Positions 11,671-23,919 of a DNA stretch of 64,000 nucleotides are shown in pieces. A program made the position numbers and the translations under genes. The number at the start of each line of letters is the position of its first letter. The first letter of the stretch is position 1. The notes below the pieces were generated by a model that saw only the letters and a program-made list of their open reading frames with translations, searched no databases and was not told where the DNA came from. The stretch is from assembly GCA_964007475.1 (NCBI GenBank), contig OZ023274.1, positions 79,805,303 through 79,869,302 of the forward strand, read 5' to 3'. The DNA is from Hybos culiciformis (Eukaryota > Arthropoda > Insecta > Diptera > Hybotidae).

Positions 11671-12293
11671 TTATAGTCTAAGAGCTCGCAACGTTTTTGG
11701 AACGTGATTTTAGCAAGGCTCATTTTTTAATATATTGTTCCATGCTACGGTGCAGTACTCATAAGGGTAGTCTGGCTGTAAGATGACGTTGCGTTTACCC
11801 GTGGGAGCAGATCCAGGTAGGTCAAAGAAAAAATGCAAAATTACGTGATAATAGCACGATTTCTAGTTATGTCACGTGATTGTGCTTTTTATATGAAATG
11901 TTAATGCATCATTGCCAGACGGCTTCGGAGTTGTTAAAACCGTGCCAGACCTTGATTTATAACAAAAAAAAACATCAATTTCACGTCATTTTAGCAAGGT
12001 TGAAATTTTTATATGTTATAGATTGGATCTTATATAGACTACATCCAATTTGCCAGACGGAAATACCGTTGCTAAATGGATGCCAGACCTATGTCATTTA
12101 AAAGCAATCTGTTTTTTTCATGTAATTTTGCATTTTTTTTACCTACTTGGTTCTGCTCCCACGGGTAAACGCAACGTCGTCTGACAGCCAGACTACCTTT
12201 ATATGTCCTGCACCGTAGCATGGAACATTATATTAAAAAATGAGCCTTGCTAAAATCACGTGATTTCTTACGTTGCGAGCTCTTGGACTATTA
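11671..12293. mobile_element. 617-bp inverted-repeat DNA element with TTA target duplication
   Basis: The element spans 11674-12290. The left arm 11674-11848 and right arm 12118-12290 are long inverted repeats, with outer ends TAGTCTAAGAGCTCGCAACG and, inverted, TAGTCCAAGAGCTCGCAACG. The flanks carry TTA on both sides (11671-11673 and 12291-12293), compatible with the 3-bp TWA duplication of PIF/Harbinger elements, though a TA duplication cannot be excluded. The centre holds two related segments that start GCCAGACGG and end GCCAGACC (near 11915-11950 and 12051-12090). No transposase is present, and it is much richer in GC than the surrounding DNA. Confidence 0.82.
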
Positions 12294-13550
12294 AGAAAGA
12301 GGACGAAAGAAGGAGTGAAATAGACTATTCGTAAGAAATGCTAAATAAAAAAAATAAATTGATTTTAGTAAATCAAAGGACTTTTTGTAGCTAAAAGACG
12401 CCTCGAGAAACTGAGCCGGGAACTTTTTTTTTAGTCGCCAAAAAGTCAAAATAGAAAAAGTTACCTAAAACTACATGTAATTACAAAATTGGAGAAATAG
12501 AAGTTGTAAAATGTTAAAAAAAAAAATTATTTCAAATAGGTTTTAAGGAAAATAAAAAAGTCTTAGGCTAAATATAAACAGTATTAAATGTTATTAATTT
12601 TAACATGACTCTAATTAAGTTTTTTTAATAATATATAAACTTCGAATCATCGGAGAAACTGCAGTACTGACATTTTGGAATTCGTGTTGTCGAAAATTTA
12701 GATTAAAAAATTTCAGCAAATAGTTTCGGATAAATGGGAAAAGAATCATTTTCAAGATTTCTCTCGGTCTCATGTTAGTCTAGATATAAAATAAAAATTT
12801 TATTTTATAATTCTATATACATATATTTTTATATAATTCTATATATATATAATTCTTTATATATTTTAACAAAATCAATTTTCCTAAACTAAATTTTTTC
12901 GACAAATGCAACAATGCGGAATGATAAAATTTTTCCAAACTTCTAATTCTGATAGAATAATAAAAATTATAAATTATAATTAAAAAAAAATAAAAAATAA
13001 TTTATTTCATTGCTTCAATATCTTGAAGAAAAAAAAACCTATGCTCCTTTGTGTAATGGTTTGATGCTTATAGATTATAATTACCCATCTTACTAATTAT
13101 ACTATTTCAAGTAAGGGTTTGGTTTTTCAAGTTAGATAATAAATGTTTGTCTTTCAAAAATAATATGTTCCCTAAAAGTAAGTTCCTAACAAATAAGATC
13201 CGCCGAAAATCAATATTGGGTAGATCCCTTCCCGCTAGTATATGGAATACATACACGACAATATAAAATTAGAAACAAAATCTTCCAGAGGCTTGCATAT
13301 GACGCATGCGCATTAAATTTTTTGCTTTCATAAAAATAAAGTTCTTGTATTTTTTTCCTTTTTTTTAACTTAATTTACATTGAATCGAATTTAATTTAGA
13401 TTTTTTTAGCCTTCGATAATAAATTTCTTTTGAGTTTTTGATATTTGATAGAAACCAAAGTTTGAAATAATTTATTAACAGGCCACTAGAGTGAAATTTA
13501 TCATGTTTATCTGACGAAAGTGAAAATTTTAAGTGTGATGATTGATGAAC
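12294..13550. other. Non-coding intronic DNA
   Basis: No exon, RNA gene or clear repeat is seen. Small GC-richer patches (for example 13200-13310) may be old mobile DNA but show no ends I can define. Confidence 0.5.
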
Positions 13551-13871
13551 ATATATCATCCATGAAACAGGAATATGTCCTATAACGAAGTTTTGTTACT
13601 TTTGAGGTAATGATGCATTATTATGTACTTTTTGATGACGCGTAGATCAGTCGTACTCAAAAAAATTAGAAAAAATCTATTACATGATTTTTTGGCACAT
13701 TTAGAAAATGTACTATCAATTTGACACATATTTTTGTAAGAAAAAAAGCACTATTACCAATTACTTCTGAGCAAATGTCTGTGCGCGCCAAAATTGCTTC
13801 GGGTTTTCTTGCCTCCTGTTAAATTTGCTTTTTTCGTGGTGGGACATATTCCTGTTTCATGGACGATATAT
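13551..13871. mobile_element. 321-bp element with 30-bp terminal inverted repeats
   Basis: Positions 13551-13580 and 13842-13871 are inverted copies of each other with one mismatch in 30. The core is CCATGAAACAGGAATATGTC. The interior (13581-13841) has no convincing open frame. Outer ends fall in ATATAT, so a TA target duplication is possible but cannot be separated from the terminal sequence. The superfamily is not assigned; the size and structure are those of a MITE. Confidence 0.78.
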
Positions 13872-14099
13872 CGTTTTTTTTCTTCTAAATTTACCATATT
13901 TAGATCTCTGAAGCTTAATAACCAATCGATTTTTATTCTGTGGATGCTGAAACATGCGTAATCTCATTCACTTTCACCTCGTCTAAGTTGAGATTCTTTC
14001 ATTTCGGATTTTGGAGTTAGATGTTCTCAACCAATTTTTTTCTCAACAAACTTTAAACCATGTATGTGGGAAGATAGATGTCGATTAGAGAAATTAAAA

Positions 14100-14200
14100 A
14101 AAATTGTTACTATGCAAGGATTCGAACCAGGGTCTGGAGTTCTATGAAAATTGTCATATTTACATATGATACATGACTAAATGGCATTGGTATAATGATA
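14100..14200 (-). repeat. tRNA-like segment or SINE head, minus strand
   Basis: On the minus strand, GGTTCGAATCC (complement of 14118-14128) is an intact RNA polymerase III B box or T-loop. A poor A-box-like sequence lies upstream (complement of about 14172-14187). The acceptor stem does not close and no anticodon arm is evident, so this is not a functional tRNA. A SINE head or tRNA pseudogene is more likely. Confidence 0.35.
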
Positions 14201-15502
14201 TTAAAGGAATCTAAAATTATGTTCAGCCCCTAAAATTAAAGTGCGTATGTATCCTAAATCGAAATACTGCAAACCGGTTCCACACTTCATTTATGAGGTC
14301 CTGTTCTATATATTTGTTTAAATGGTTCAAGATGTTTGAGTTTGAGGCTTTATAAAAATATTTTCGTTACGATTTATAATAAAAAAAAAAGTAAAAAATA
14401 TACAAAGTGCTAGAATTAAATTTCATTCAATACGCTTCGTCTTTGCTTTCATCGGATGTCTTAAGCGAACTTAAATCATAAAAATGTGTGAAATAAAATA
14501 TTTCTTTTAAATTGTAATAAAACTAAAAATTTTGGCCGACTAACTTAGTGGGAACTAGTTTTTGGTAACTTTCTCCATTTTTATTTACTTTTATTTTTTT
14601 GTGATCACAAGAGAATGTTTGACGTAACATCATTTTTAGAGGCTGATTTTGGCTTTTTAGGCCCAAATTTGAAAAACAACGAGGCTTCTTTTTTGGGAAC
14701 ATCTTGTAGCTTCAAAAATCCGTTTGATATATTAAATCGGTAGAAAATTTCTTCGAACAGTTCTATTTCATTTAGTGTAGTACCACAATAAAATTAACTA
14801 CAAAGCATAATATAATATCACTCGGTACTAATTGCCATTGTTCGAGATTAACTAGTTTTAAATATCGGTGAAACTTACAAACCGAATGAGATCATATTTT
14901 TAGTTCGTCAAATAATATAAGAAAATTATTTTAATTATCAGAATATATAATAAATATTTAAAAACAGAAAAAAAATCTCAAATTCAGAAAACACATGCCG
15001 ATAGTGAGAAATACCTATTTCTATTATTAAACCAATTTTCTAAGAGTGTGTTCCCAAACTGATAATATTTCAAAACATGAAATATTCCATTTTTGCTAAA
15101 GAAAATTCCTTGTTTTTAAAAATTGAGAATAGTCTTTACATTAAATCTGTATCATTTGCAACGTCTGCATAAATTTTCGATTCTTTGTTTTCTCAAAAAT
15201 GAGGCTCACTTAAAAGTACATACCTATAAACAGAGATTGCTTTGCAAAATTTAATATTTTTCCCTATGTCGATTTTCCATTTCGGAACGATTCTTACGTC
15301 AAAATCTCTTAATTTGTAAAATAATATTTGTCAGTTTTGGAACGGACTCTAAATTGAAGGAATAATTTTTCAATTTTGTAACAAATTTTTCTCCAATTAA
15401 TCGTTTAATTCCACAAAATTATTTAATCCTAATTTCGAATTCAAGTTTTTTTTTAAATTTCGTTAATTTCATGAGATAGAAATTTTTATACACTCATAAT
15501 TT

Positions 15503-15575
15503 AAATGCTTTGGCTGAGTGATAGAAATGGCGGACTACAAGGCTAAAAATCAAGGTTCGAATCTCGAAGAAATTT
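15503..15575 (+). repeat. tRNA-like segment with A and B boxes
   Basis: TGGCTGAGTGATAG (from 15511) resembles a tRNA A box and GGTTCGAATCTCG (15554-15566) a B box, about 43 nt apart as in a real tRNA. The flanks do not form a 7-bp acceptor stem, so a tRNA-derived SINE head or a decayed tRNA gene fits better than an active tRNA. Confidence 0.45.
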
Positions 15576-16092
15576 ATAAGAAAATATAGTAAAAATAAAA
15601 TATAAAAAAATTTTTTCTGAATTTTCCTGTATGCGATCGTCAATTTTCCCTAAATTCAGGAAATTATTGTCTTATTTTCACTGGCATGTCGGATGGGCTG
15701 AAAAATAATTCGATTTTTTTTTTGCTCCATTGGACATAAAATTTTCTAAACATTTACTCTTTTTTTTTCGTGTATACGTAATTAATATAAAGTAATACTT
15801 GTGGGAAAATTCTTATAATGTCTACAATGGTTTCAATCGAAAGAGAATACGAGAATATAATTGTCGAACAAGTATCACATCACTATAAATTCGGGAATAT
15901 TTAGTAATCATATTTTTGTTATTTACTCTAAGGACTAAAATAAATATACTATCCAGTCGCTAAAATTTTACTGTAAAATAGTATGAAATTATTTAAAATT
16001 AAAATATGAAATATACATTTTTCTATAATAAGTTATCAGTTTTAATTTAAATCGATCAAAATGTACGATTTTAAATATTAAATGAAATTTTT

Positions 16093-16310
16093 ATAAACAA
16101 AAATACAATAAAGTGTCATAAAACTCGATTTATATTAACAAAAATTCATTAAAACGTTTTAAAGTTCGATTAATATGATCAAAAATTCGATTTAATTAAA
16201 GAAAAATCCAATAAAAATCTATTTTATGAATAAAATGATTTAAAACTCGATTTATATGAACAAAAATTTAATAAAATGCCTTAATGTACGTTTTATAAGA
16301 ATATATTATA
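16093..16310. repeat. Degenerate short tandem repeat
   Basis: The words CTCGATTTATATGAACAAAAA and AATAAAATG recur. The first units start at 16093, 16134 and 16175 (41-bp steps); later units are irregular (about 20-31 bp). It is an eroded minisatellite in intronic DNA. Confidence 0.5.
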
Positions 16311-19300
16311 TGAGTTTTTGATTGAATTCAATAATAAATGATCTGCAATTCAGTATTTCATGGCTTAGTGTGAATTTCTCAAAAAAGAACAGTCTCTTAT
16401 TCGCGATCTCGTCGAAATATGGATACTCCAAAAAGTCAATAAAAATACAAGGTGAAAAGATGAGATGAGGTAGATTATACTTTTTTAACTAATGATATGG
16501 ACTAAGTAGGTTTAGATGATTTTTTTTTTTTATTTTTTTTAGCTTTTTGTTTTAAATTTAACAAGAAATTTTTTTTTTTAAATAAAAGAAATAAAAATTA
16601 AATTAACATGTATGTAGTTTCAATAATTAAAAATATGTCTTTTGAATTACATGATGAGTCAAATCTAATCGACATTTGTAGATCAAGTCAAGTCATAATT
16701 TTATTAATTACTGATTGTATTTATTTATTAATAGTTAGTTAAGTAATGCAAAAGTGAATAATAAACCTATATTAAATTGTAGAAATTTTTGAAATCATAT
16801 ATATTATTAAAAAAAACTCATTAAATTTAAATTTTCGCTGATATCGAAGGATTTTGACATAAATTAGAATAGAAAAAATGATTATAGATATTTTATAAAT
16901 TTGTTTTCAAATCTTAATTAACTTCAAATCATTTTAATTTTTTTAAATTAGAAAAGCGACATATATTCTTGATATAAAGTCTAAACTTAATTTCCCGATA
17001 ATGTTCAAATAAAAAACTGAAAGTGAAATAAGTATTGTATTAATGATGAAATGAACTGATTTAATCTATTCAGCTTTCCTGGAGACAGAGCAAAAAAATA
17101 ACAAATAGATTTGATTGTAAAATTTTTCTAGATATATGTACACATAAATACATTGTGCACACAAAAACACTAAAACTATAGTGTAATTCTAATCTAATTG
17201 CAATTCTTAAAAAAAAAATTTAATAACGTGTAATTCGCAACATTGTTTATAGATTTTTGCATAATTTTGTAATAAGAAAAAAAAATTATATTAACAATTA
17301 TAATTTCTATACTATACACGTGTATTTAAAAGCGTAAATTATTTTTAAAAACATGAGTATTGTATCTGTATTTTGTGCTGTTACATATTATATATAATTA
17401 ATAATACCAAGGTTAAAAATTACCAACATTATTTCAAACTCGAAGAGCTAATAAACATTGAGAACAAAAACTGAATTATTATTATTAGTGTATTTCAAAT
17501 TAGAATTTTTTTTTTCAACTGATATTAAAATTTAAAAAACAAATAAAATATATTCATAGACTGTCAGGATTTTTAAAAGCATACAGGATATGTGTATTTT
17601 CAAATAGGAAGCTCATTTGATAACAACCAAATTTTTTTTTAAATTAATGGGTCGTTTCCCGAAATCTGAATATGCTTGTTTGCAAATTATATTCTCCGTT
17701 CTATTCGAATAAAGATAGAAGCATTGATTTTCATAATTATTTAAGAATAATATTTTTCAACAGGTTGTATGTCTTCAGTGTGAATACGAGTATTAAACCT
17801 TTAAAACTACAATTAATACCCTGCAGTTCATTTTCATATAAATATATTATTTATTAAATTCATTTGTTTTTTTTATCTGTAAAAAACGAGGAGGAGTTTC
17901 ATTTCATTGTAACTCTAAAATGTAAAAAGAAAAAGAAAAGTATCGAAATCTTATTTTTCAATTTATTAATTTTTTTTTTCGGTCCATGATGAGAAAGGAA
18001 GTGTACTATTTACAGATCAGGGTGGTTATTATAAATTATAATTCAATCTTAAAACTCGACGATAATCTTATTCTCAAATATTTTGATGAAATTCAATGAA
18101 TGCAATTCTATTACATATTTCATTTCAATTTAGTGAAAAGTGTAATAATAAACTAAACGTTGACAAATCGCTTAAGTTTTTGAATTAAACGTCCAGTTCG
18201 AACCAAAAAAAAAAGAAAACAAGTATATATATATATATTTTTAAAATCATATGAGAGTAAAAAGCCAATTCTACAATGTAACAATTTTTTTTTTTTTAAG
18301 ATAAGTTATAAATATTGTAATAATTCAATGAACTTTCAGACAGCGTAGTCATTAAATAAAAAATTTATTTAACTCAACTCGAATTTATATAAATTGATCT
18401 AAGTTCGCGATAATAAAAAACTATTTTTATGTTCTGTTCTCTGTAAGACATTAAAAAAAATTAAAATGTAATTTTTATTTATTTTGTTATAGTCGGTAAA
18501 CTATACATATATTATATTGCATTAGTTAATTATAAGTTTAATGCAACAAATTATTACAAAACTGATTATTTGAAAGATGATTAACCGAATGTGATATTAA
18601 AATACTTTGTTATACCTAATGTTGTCAACTGTGTAGCAATATTATTTCTAATCAAACAATATTTATTTCATTTAAATTTTTGAGCATTAATTATAAATAA
18701 TAATGATTTCGATGTAAAACATAATTTATCTAAAAGTATACATGTATAAAGAATTGGAAAAATTTAGTTTTGCGTGTATACATTGTCAACCAAGTGTTGT
18801 TGGTTTAATGGCATTTAGAAAAGTGAATCTTTTTCTTTTAATTTTTTAATTCCAAATGAATTTTTGAACACAGTGCACAATCTACTACGAAATATAATTT
18901 TTTAATGGTAATTTATTGAGTAATTTTACATTATAAAAAAATTATGAGTGAACAAAGTAAAAATAACTTGATAGTCAAATACGTACCTACTTCACTCCAT
19001 ATTTGTTACTCACGCATATAGCAAATTCTTTAGTATATTATCATTAATGATTGAATTTTTATTTATTTTTGAATCATGTATGTGTACACACATACTGTAA
19101 TTTTATCTTTTTTTAAAATTAAATATATTTTTTAAATTACTCGGTTCACTTTTTCGGAACATCTTTTAGCTTTTGATTAAAAATCGCTGTTTGAATAAAA
19201 ATCGCATCATTTATAAGGGAGGGAGGTAGGTAGAGCATTCCTACGAACATTACATCACTCGAGTGGCTTTCCTAATAAAATTTTCAACTTTAAAGCATTT

Positions 19301-19633
19301 CAAAGTTTATTTTAAGTAAATACATATATTTTTTTAATAACCAAAATTGATTTAAATAGTTAATATGAAAGTTCCAAAAAGAATACATATTTATTCCGAG
19401 ATTGTAAAATTATTTAATTTTAAACAAATATGTAAATAAATAATTTTGAACAAAATGGAATAGAAATTTAAGTATTGAAAAATTGTTATTTTTATATAAC
19501 TATGTAACTAAACTACTGTTACATTTTGGGAATTTTAACATTTCAAAATAAGATATATTGAAATTTTATCTAATTTTATAACATGTGAAACCATTTTTCG
19601 AAATTATAAAACATTTTTTTTAATTATTTATAG
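16311..19633. other. lola: Non-coding intronic DNA before the first alternative tail
   Basis: AT-rich DNA without finger motifs, RNA genes or defined repeats. The T-rich tract near its end provides the polypyrimidine signal for the T1 acceptor. Confidence 0.5.
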
Positions 19634-19748
19634 AACAAGACTTGAAAGTTGATTATAATATTGATGGGAGAGCTTTTGAATTGAATAAAATTGATCTTAA
19701 TCTGAAAAATAGTAAAAAGAAAAAACAATTCAACAGAAAGAAAAAGAG
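19634..19748 (+). CDS. lola: lola alternative tail T1, exon 1 (basic linker)
   Basis: The acceptor is a T-rich tract ending TATTTATAG (to 19633); the donor is AAGAG|GTACGA at 19749. It enters in phase 1 and leaves in phase 2. It reads EQDLKVDYNIDGRAFELNK, then IDLNLKNSKKKKQF and NRKKKR. The Lys/Arg-rich end may be a second nuclear signal. It contains no finger and is too short to be noticed by length alone. It is called because its phases match constant exon 4 upstream and T1 exon 2 downstream exactly. Confidence 0.78.
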
Positions 19749-20156
19749 GTACGACACAGTGATTATAAATAACTATTATTTACTCTAAATATGTGAAATG
19801 GGCTCACTTTTTGAAACTTATTATAAATTCCGATATAAGTACTACTAATCCAAAAAGAGTATAAATAAATTTAATTAAATAGCCTTTTTTCAAATGAGTT
19901 CAAATTTAAATTAAATTCTATCAATTTTTTGTTAAATTGTAACTTCTTAAATACATATTTGTTAAAATATTTAGTTTAGCTTCAGGCAATTTTAAAATAT
20001 GAGGGAAATAATTTCTCAAGTTTTTGAATACGTTTGCCACCTTCGGGCAGTATTTATTTCCATTACTTATTGCTAATAATTCTACATTTTAAAGAAAAAG
20101 ACTTATTTTATTGAATATAATCTACATCTATTCACAAAAGTTTGTCTATTTCATAG

Positions 20157-20406
20157 CATTCTTAAATTTGTTGAATCAAATAAAAATAATAAAATTATCA
20201 CATCCGACAGAAATCCGAATTTATATATGTGTGGAGAATGTGGTAAAGAATATAAATGTCTTGGAACTTTGAGTCGACATCATAAATATAATTGTGGTGA
20301 AAAAATTGGCTTATTTGGTTGTCCAATATGTGAAAGAAGATTCAAGCAAAATTGTCATTTAACAAGACATATGAGGACAGTACACAAAATCATCGTATAT
20401 TTATAA
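20157..20406 (+). CDS. lola: lola alternative tail T1, exon 2 (paired zinc fingers)
   Basis: The acceptor TTTCATAG ends at 20156 and completes the codon AG|C from T1 exon 1. The two exons add 121 residues before the stop TAA at 20404-20406. The first finger is C2HC (CGECGKEYK...LSRHHKYNC) and the second C2H2 (CPICERRFK...LTRHMRTVH), the standard Lola pair, followed by a short hydrophobic end KIIVYL. There is no ATG-led open frame of note here; it was found by reading for Cys-x2-Cys motifs. A non-LTR retrotransposon fragment starts 13 nt after the stop, so this isoform's 3' UTR and poly-A site are probably supplied or altered by that insertion. Confidence 0.9.
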
Positions 20407-20418
20407 AAATATTTCGTA

Positions 20419-20701
20419 AAAATTCCCAGATGTGATAGAACGAGCTTCGGTGATTCGTTTTCTATTCGCACCTCAAGAATGTGGAATGCTCTCCCATTAA
20501 AGTTGTTCCCGGCAGCTAGTGGACGCTTAATTTATGACTTGCGCCGCTTTAAGAAAAGTGTAAATGATTACCTACTAACTGTCCCACTTTTTAATCCCGT
20601 CTAAACTTCCTGTCCTTTTACCAAATCCATACTTCTTCAGTATAAAAGGTATCCCACCTAGTGATTTGGTAACTTTAATAAAAAAAAAAAAAAAAAAAAA
20701 A
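20419..20701 (+). mobile_element. 3' end of a non-LTR retrotransposon (copy 2)
   Basis: This is an uninterrupted copy of the element at 11034. It reads in one frame as PRCDRTSFGDSFSIRTSRMW, then NALPLKLFPAASGRLIYDLR and RFKKSVNDYLLTVPLFNPV, and stops. About 100 nt of 3' UTR and a pure A tail follow. It is the C-terminal end of a reverse-transcriptase protein of a jockey/I/CR1-like element. Its 5' end lies at the same element position as copy 1. It has inserted in the 3' UTR of lola tail T1. Confidence 0.85.
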
Positions 20702-21761
20702 TCTAGACAAACCATTACTACACATTAATAAATTTTAGTAACATTTTTTTTTTAATTTGTTTATAAAAAAAATAAAATTTTTGAGATCAAATAAAATGTT
20801 TATGAATTTACGATTTGTTTTCCTCGTGATGATCAATAATTTTTTGCAATTGAATATATCTGAAAAAATCTCGTTGCTAATTTTGACATTTACGTTAAAG
20901 TGTTTGCGTTATGTTGAGTTATCTCTCGCTGAACAAAACTTATAAAAATTAACAATAAAATATATATACTGAAGTGGTTTTATTTCGAAAACAAATAAAC
21001 AATTATGAGGTTAATTTACCAAAAAAGTGCAAACCATTTTTCCGTCATAATTTTATAGTTTCTAGAAATTCTTATACAGAAAAAGCAAAATAAAATTATG
21101 TAATGCTGTTCATAACATAGGGTACCGTAATATTTTAGTAAAGAACAATTGTATTATAATATATTATTATAGTAAAGAACTAAGGTAAATAAAATTAATC
21201 GTTAACGTGATAAATATTTTAAATAAGTTTCATATGAATAAGTGTTTTATTTCATAAGAAACTGCAGTAGTAATTTATTTATCTCCAGCATTCAAAAAAT
21301 ATATTCAAGAGTTAAATTCCAAAAAATAAGATTATGTTTTTTTTAATCAAATTAACAAAAATAAAGTGCATACCTTTTTTATTTTTTATTTTCTTTTTGC
21401 ATTTGAATACAATGAACTACTGAATTATAAAATAGTTTGTGTTTATTTTCACTATCATCATTTCCTAATTATATTTTTATTTATTTATTTTTTTTTTTGA
21501 TAACGTTTACATTTTTATCACCAAAATATTCATTATAATTTTATTTGAGCACGATTGTGTGTGTTTTTTTTGTACATTTCATATTATTTAAAAACAAAAA
21601 AAAATTCTAATTTATAGACTTTTTTAATTTCTTATTTTATATTTTATTCGACACACTCAACTGCAATTTATTACAAAAAAAAATGTTTTTTTTTTTGATA
21701 ATAACAATATGTTTCGGGTTGAAACATTACATTATTATATAAAATACTTCAAAAATTCAAG
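20702..21761. other. lola: Intron between T1 and T2
   Basis: AT-rich DNA; no finger motif, RNA gene or defined repeat. The open stretch at 20757-20945 looks like chance. Confidence 0.55.
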
Positions 21762-22150
21762 ATGATGATATTTATGGTATTGATTTATTGGATGATGTCC
21801 AGCTAGTTGATACAAGTCTACCAATTTATAATCAATCACTAGATCATCATCAACATAATCAAGGAAGTATAATTGGATACAATTGCCCACAATGTAATAA
21901 AATTTATAAAAATAAAGGATCATTGTATCGTCACGTACGATTCGAATGTTCAGTGACAAAATTTGCTATACAATGTCCATATTGTTCAGCAACAAGAAAA
22001 CGAAAATATTTAATTTTAGAACACATTCAAAAACAACATCCAGATAAATTACATTTTAATGAACACAATTATATTATTGATAATTTACTTATACAACGCC
22101 GTAAAAAGCGAAAAAATACTAGTTTAAATAAAATCACTACAGAAAATTAA
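21762..22150 (+). CDS. lola: lola alternative tail T2 (paired zinc fingers)
   Basis: The only AG that keeps the frame open is TTCAAG (to 21761). An in-frame TAA lies just upstream (21740-21742), so the exon start is well bounded although the pyrimidine tract is weak. It enters in phase 1 (G|AT). The tail is 129 residues: an acidic start DDDIYGIDLLDD, a His/Gln patch, then a C2HC finger (CPQCNKIYK...LYRHVRFEC) and a C2H2 finger (CPYCSATRK...LEHIQKQH). The end is basic (RRKKRKN) and closes ...ITTEN, which resembles the ...IKTEN end of neighbouring T3. The fingers presumably give this isoform its own DNA-binding specificity. Confidence 0.93.
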
Positions 22151-23919
22151 AATTAATACATTATATAATATATATAAAAAATACCAATAATGTGCCAAAA
22201 ACAAAATAAAAAAAATATTAAAAAGAATATTAAAATTTTAAATGATAACTAGAAGATGAGGGTATATGAATGTTTTCTTTATTACAGTTGTACTTGTCAA
22301 AAAAAAAATAAAATAAAATAAATAAATAAAAAAAATCAACATATCGAATTTATGAAAAATCATACAAAAAAATCTTTTAATTTAGTACATTAATCGTTTC
22401 GTTATTTATTATTCCAAACAATTCGATCGTTATATTCAAATTATATTAATGATAATCGATCAGTCTTGCTCATTTCTCAATTTATTTTGTGAAGCATTTT
22501 CTTCTATATGTTTTACTTAATTGTTACTTACAATTACCAGAATATTTTCATTATTAAGAAAATTAATATAATTTTTAACAAAATCAATAACAATATTCTT
22601 CATTCAATCAATAATCAAATATCCATATTTATGTTTCGGATATTAATGAATAATTCGAAATTTTGTTTTTTTTTTTTTAATTTATTTTATAACTTAAAAA
22701 ATAAAAATATTTTATATTTATATTTAGATTTGTTTTTAATTAAGAAAACCAAAAATATAAATGCCAAATTGTTTCTCTAATTTTATAATTAAAAATTTTT
22801 CAAAGAAAAATAAATCGCAAAAAATTGAAAATATAATAGTCCCCAAGACCACAGGATTTTCTTTGCTAAAATTATTTTTTTTTTAAACTGTAGTATTTTA
22901 CTATGGTCCAAACAATGAATAGATTATTGTGAATTTTTAATTAATTTTTTTTTTTGCTAATATGTCTACATTTTATATATGTTTCTGATGCTTAAATAAC
23001 ATTTTCAAATTTTTTATACATTTATATTAATTTTTATTATATTTCAAATAAAAAAAAAAAAAAAATTCAGTGCATTGCAATATATAAATGTTATTTTATA
23101 TTTTATAACATTTTTTTTTTATGAAATAAATTTTATTTTTCTGAGTGATTTTAATTAACTAATTTTGTTTTTTTTAATGTTTGTTTGTAATCATAAGAAA
23201 AATTTAAAAATCAAAGATTAATTTAATAAGAAAAATCGTTAAAAAAATAATTATTAAATTTGATAGAAAAAAAATTACTTCTCAGTTTAATTTTTACTCT
23301 TAATTTTAACCAATTAAAGATAAAGACTAAGTACATTTGGACAAATATTAAAATTTATATTTTTCTTTCTGATTTCCTTGATAATATTTCATAATAAATT
23401 TCCAGTCAATTCACAATCGTTTTAAGCCAGAGATGGGTGTTATCAAATTATCAAATCCTGAAAAAAATTATATATAAATATTGAAAATTATTTTAACTCA
23501 CATTCACTTTTAATTTAATTTAAATATATCAATTCAATAGTAGTCTAGAAGAAAAATTAAAGTCGAACGCATGGAAAAATTTTTTTTTTATAGAACAAAT
23601 ATAATTTTTTTATTTAAAAAGTTTAATTATTCGATAAAGTTTGAACAAATTGTACCTTTTTTCAATCTTGAGGGTGTAGCGATAGTTGGTGATATGAAGA
23701 AGTAATTTTTTTTTTTTTAATTACAAAACTTCAAAAATTTCTTAAATTAAAAAAAAATAATTTTTTTCTTTAAATTATTTAGGCTTATTTAATTTTATCA
23801 GTTTTAAAGTTTTATTATATAGGCTTTTTTTTTAAATGTTTATATGAATTTTTTTTTTAAAGAAAAATAGCGTTATCAAACTTTTCTATTATATATTTTA
23901 TTCTAAAAAAATTTTGTAG
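22151..23919. other. lola: T2 3' UTR and intron
   Basis: AT-rich; no further exon found. The open stretch at 22508-22780 is Asn/Ile/Phe-rich noise. Confidence 0.55.

Noticed and set aside
11880..12101. 73-codon open frame
   Set aside because: Lies inside the 617-bp inverted-repeat element and crosses its internal repeated blocks; no transposase features.
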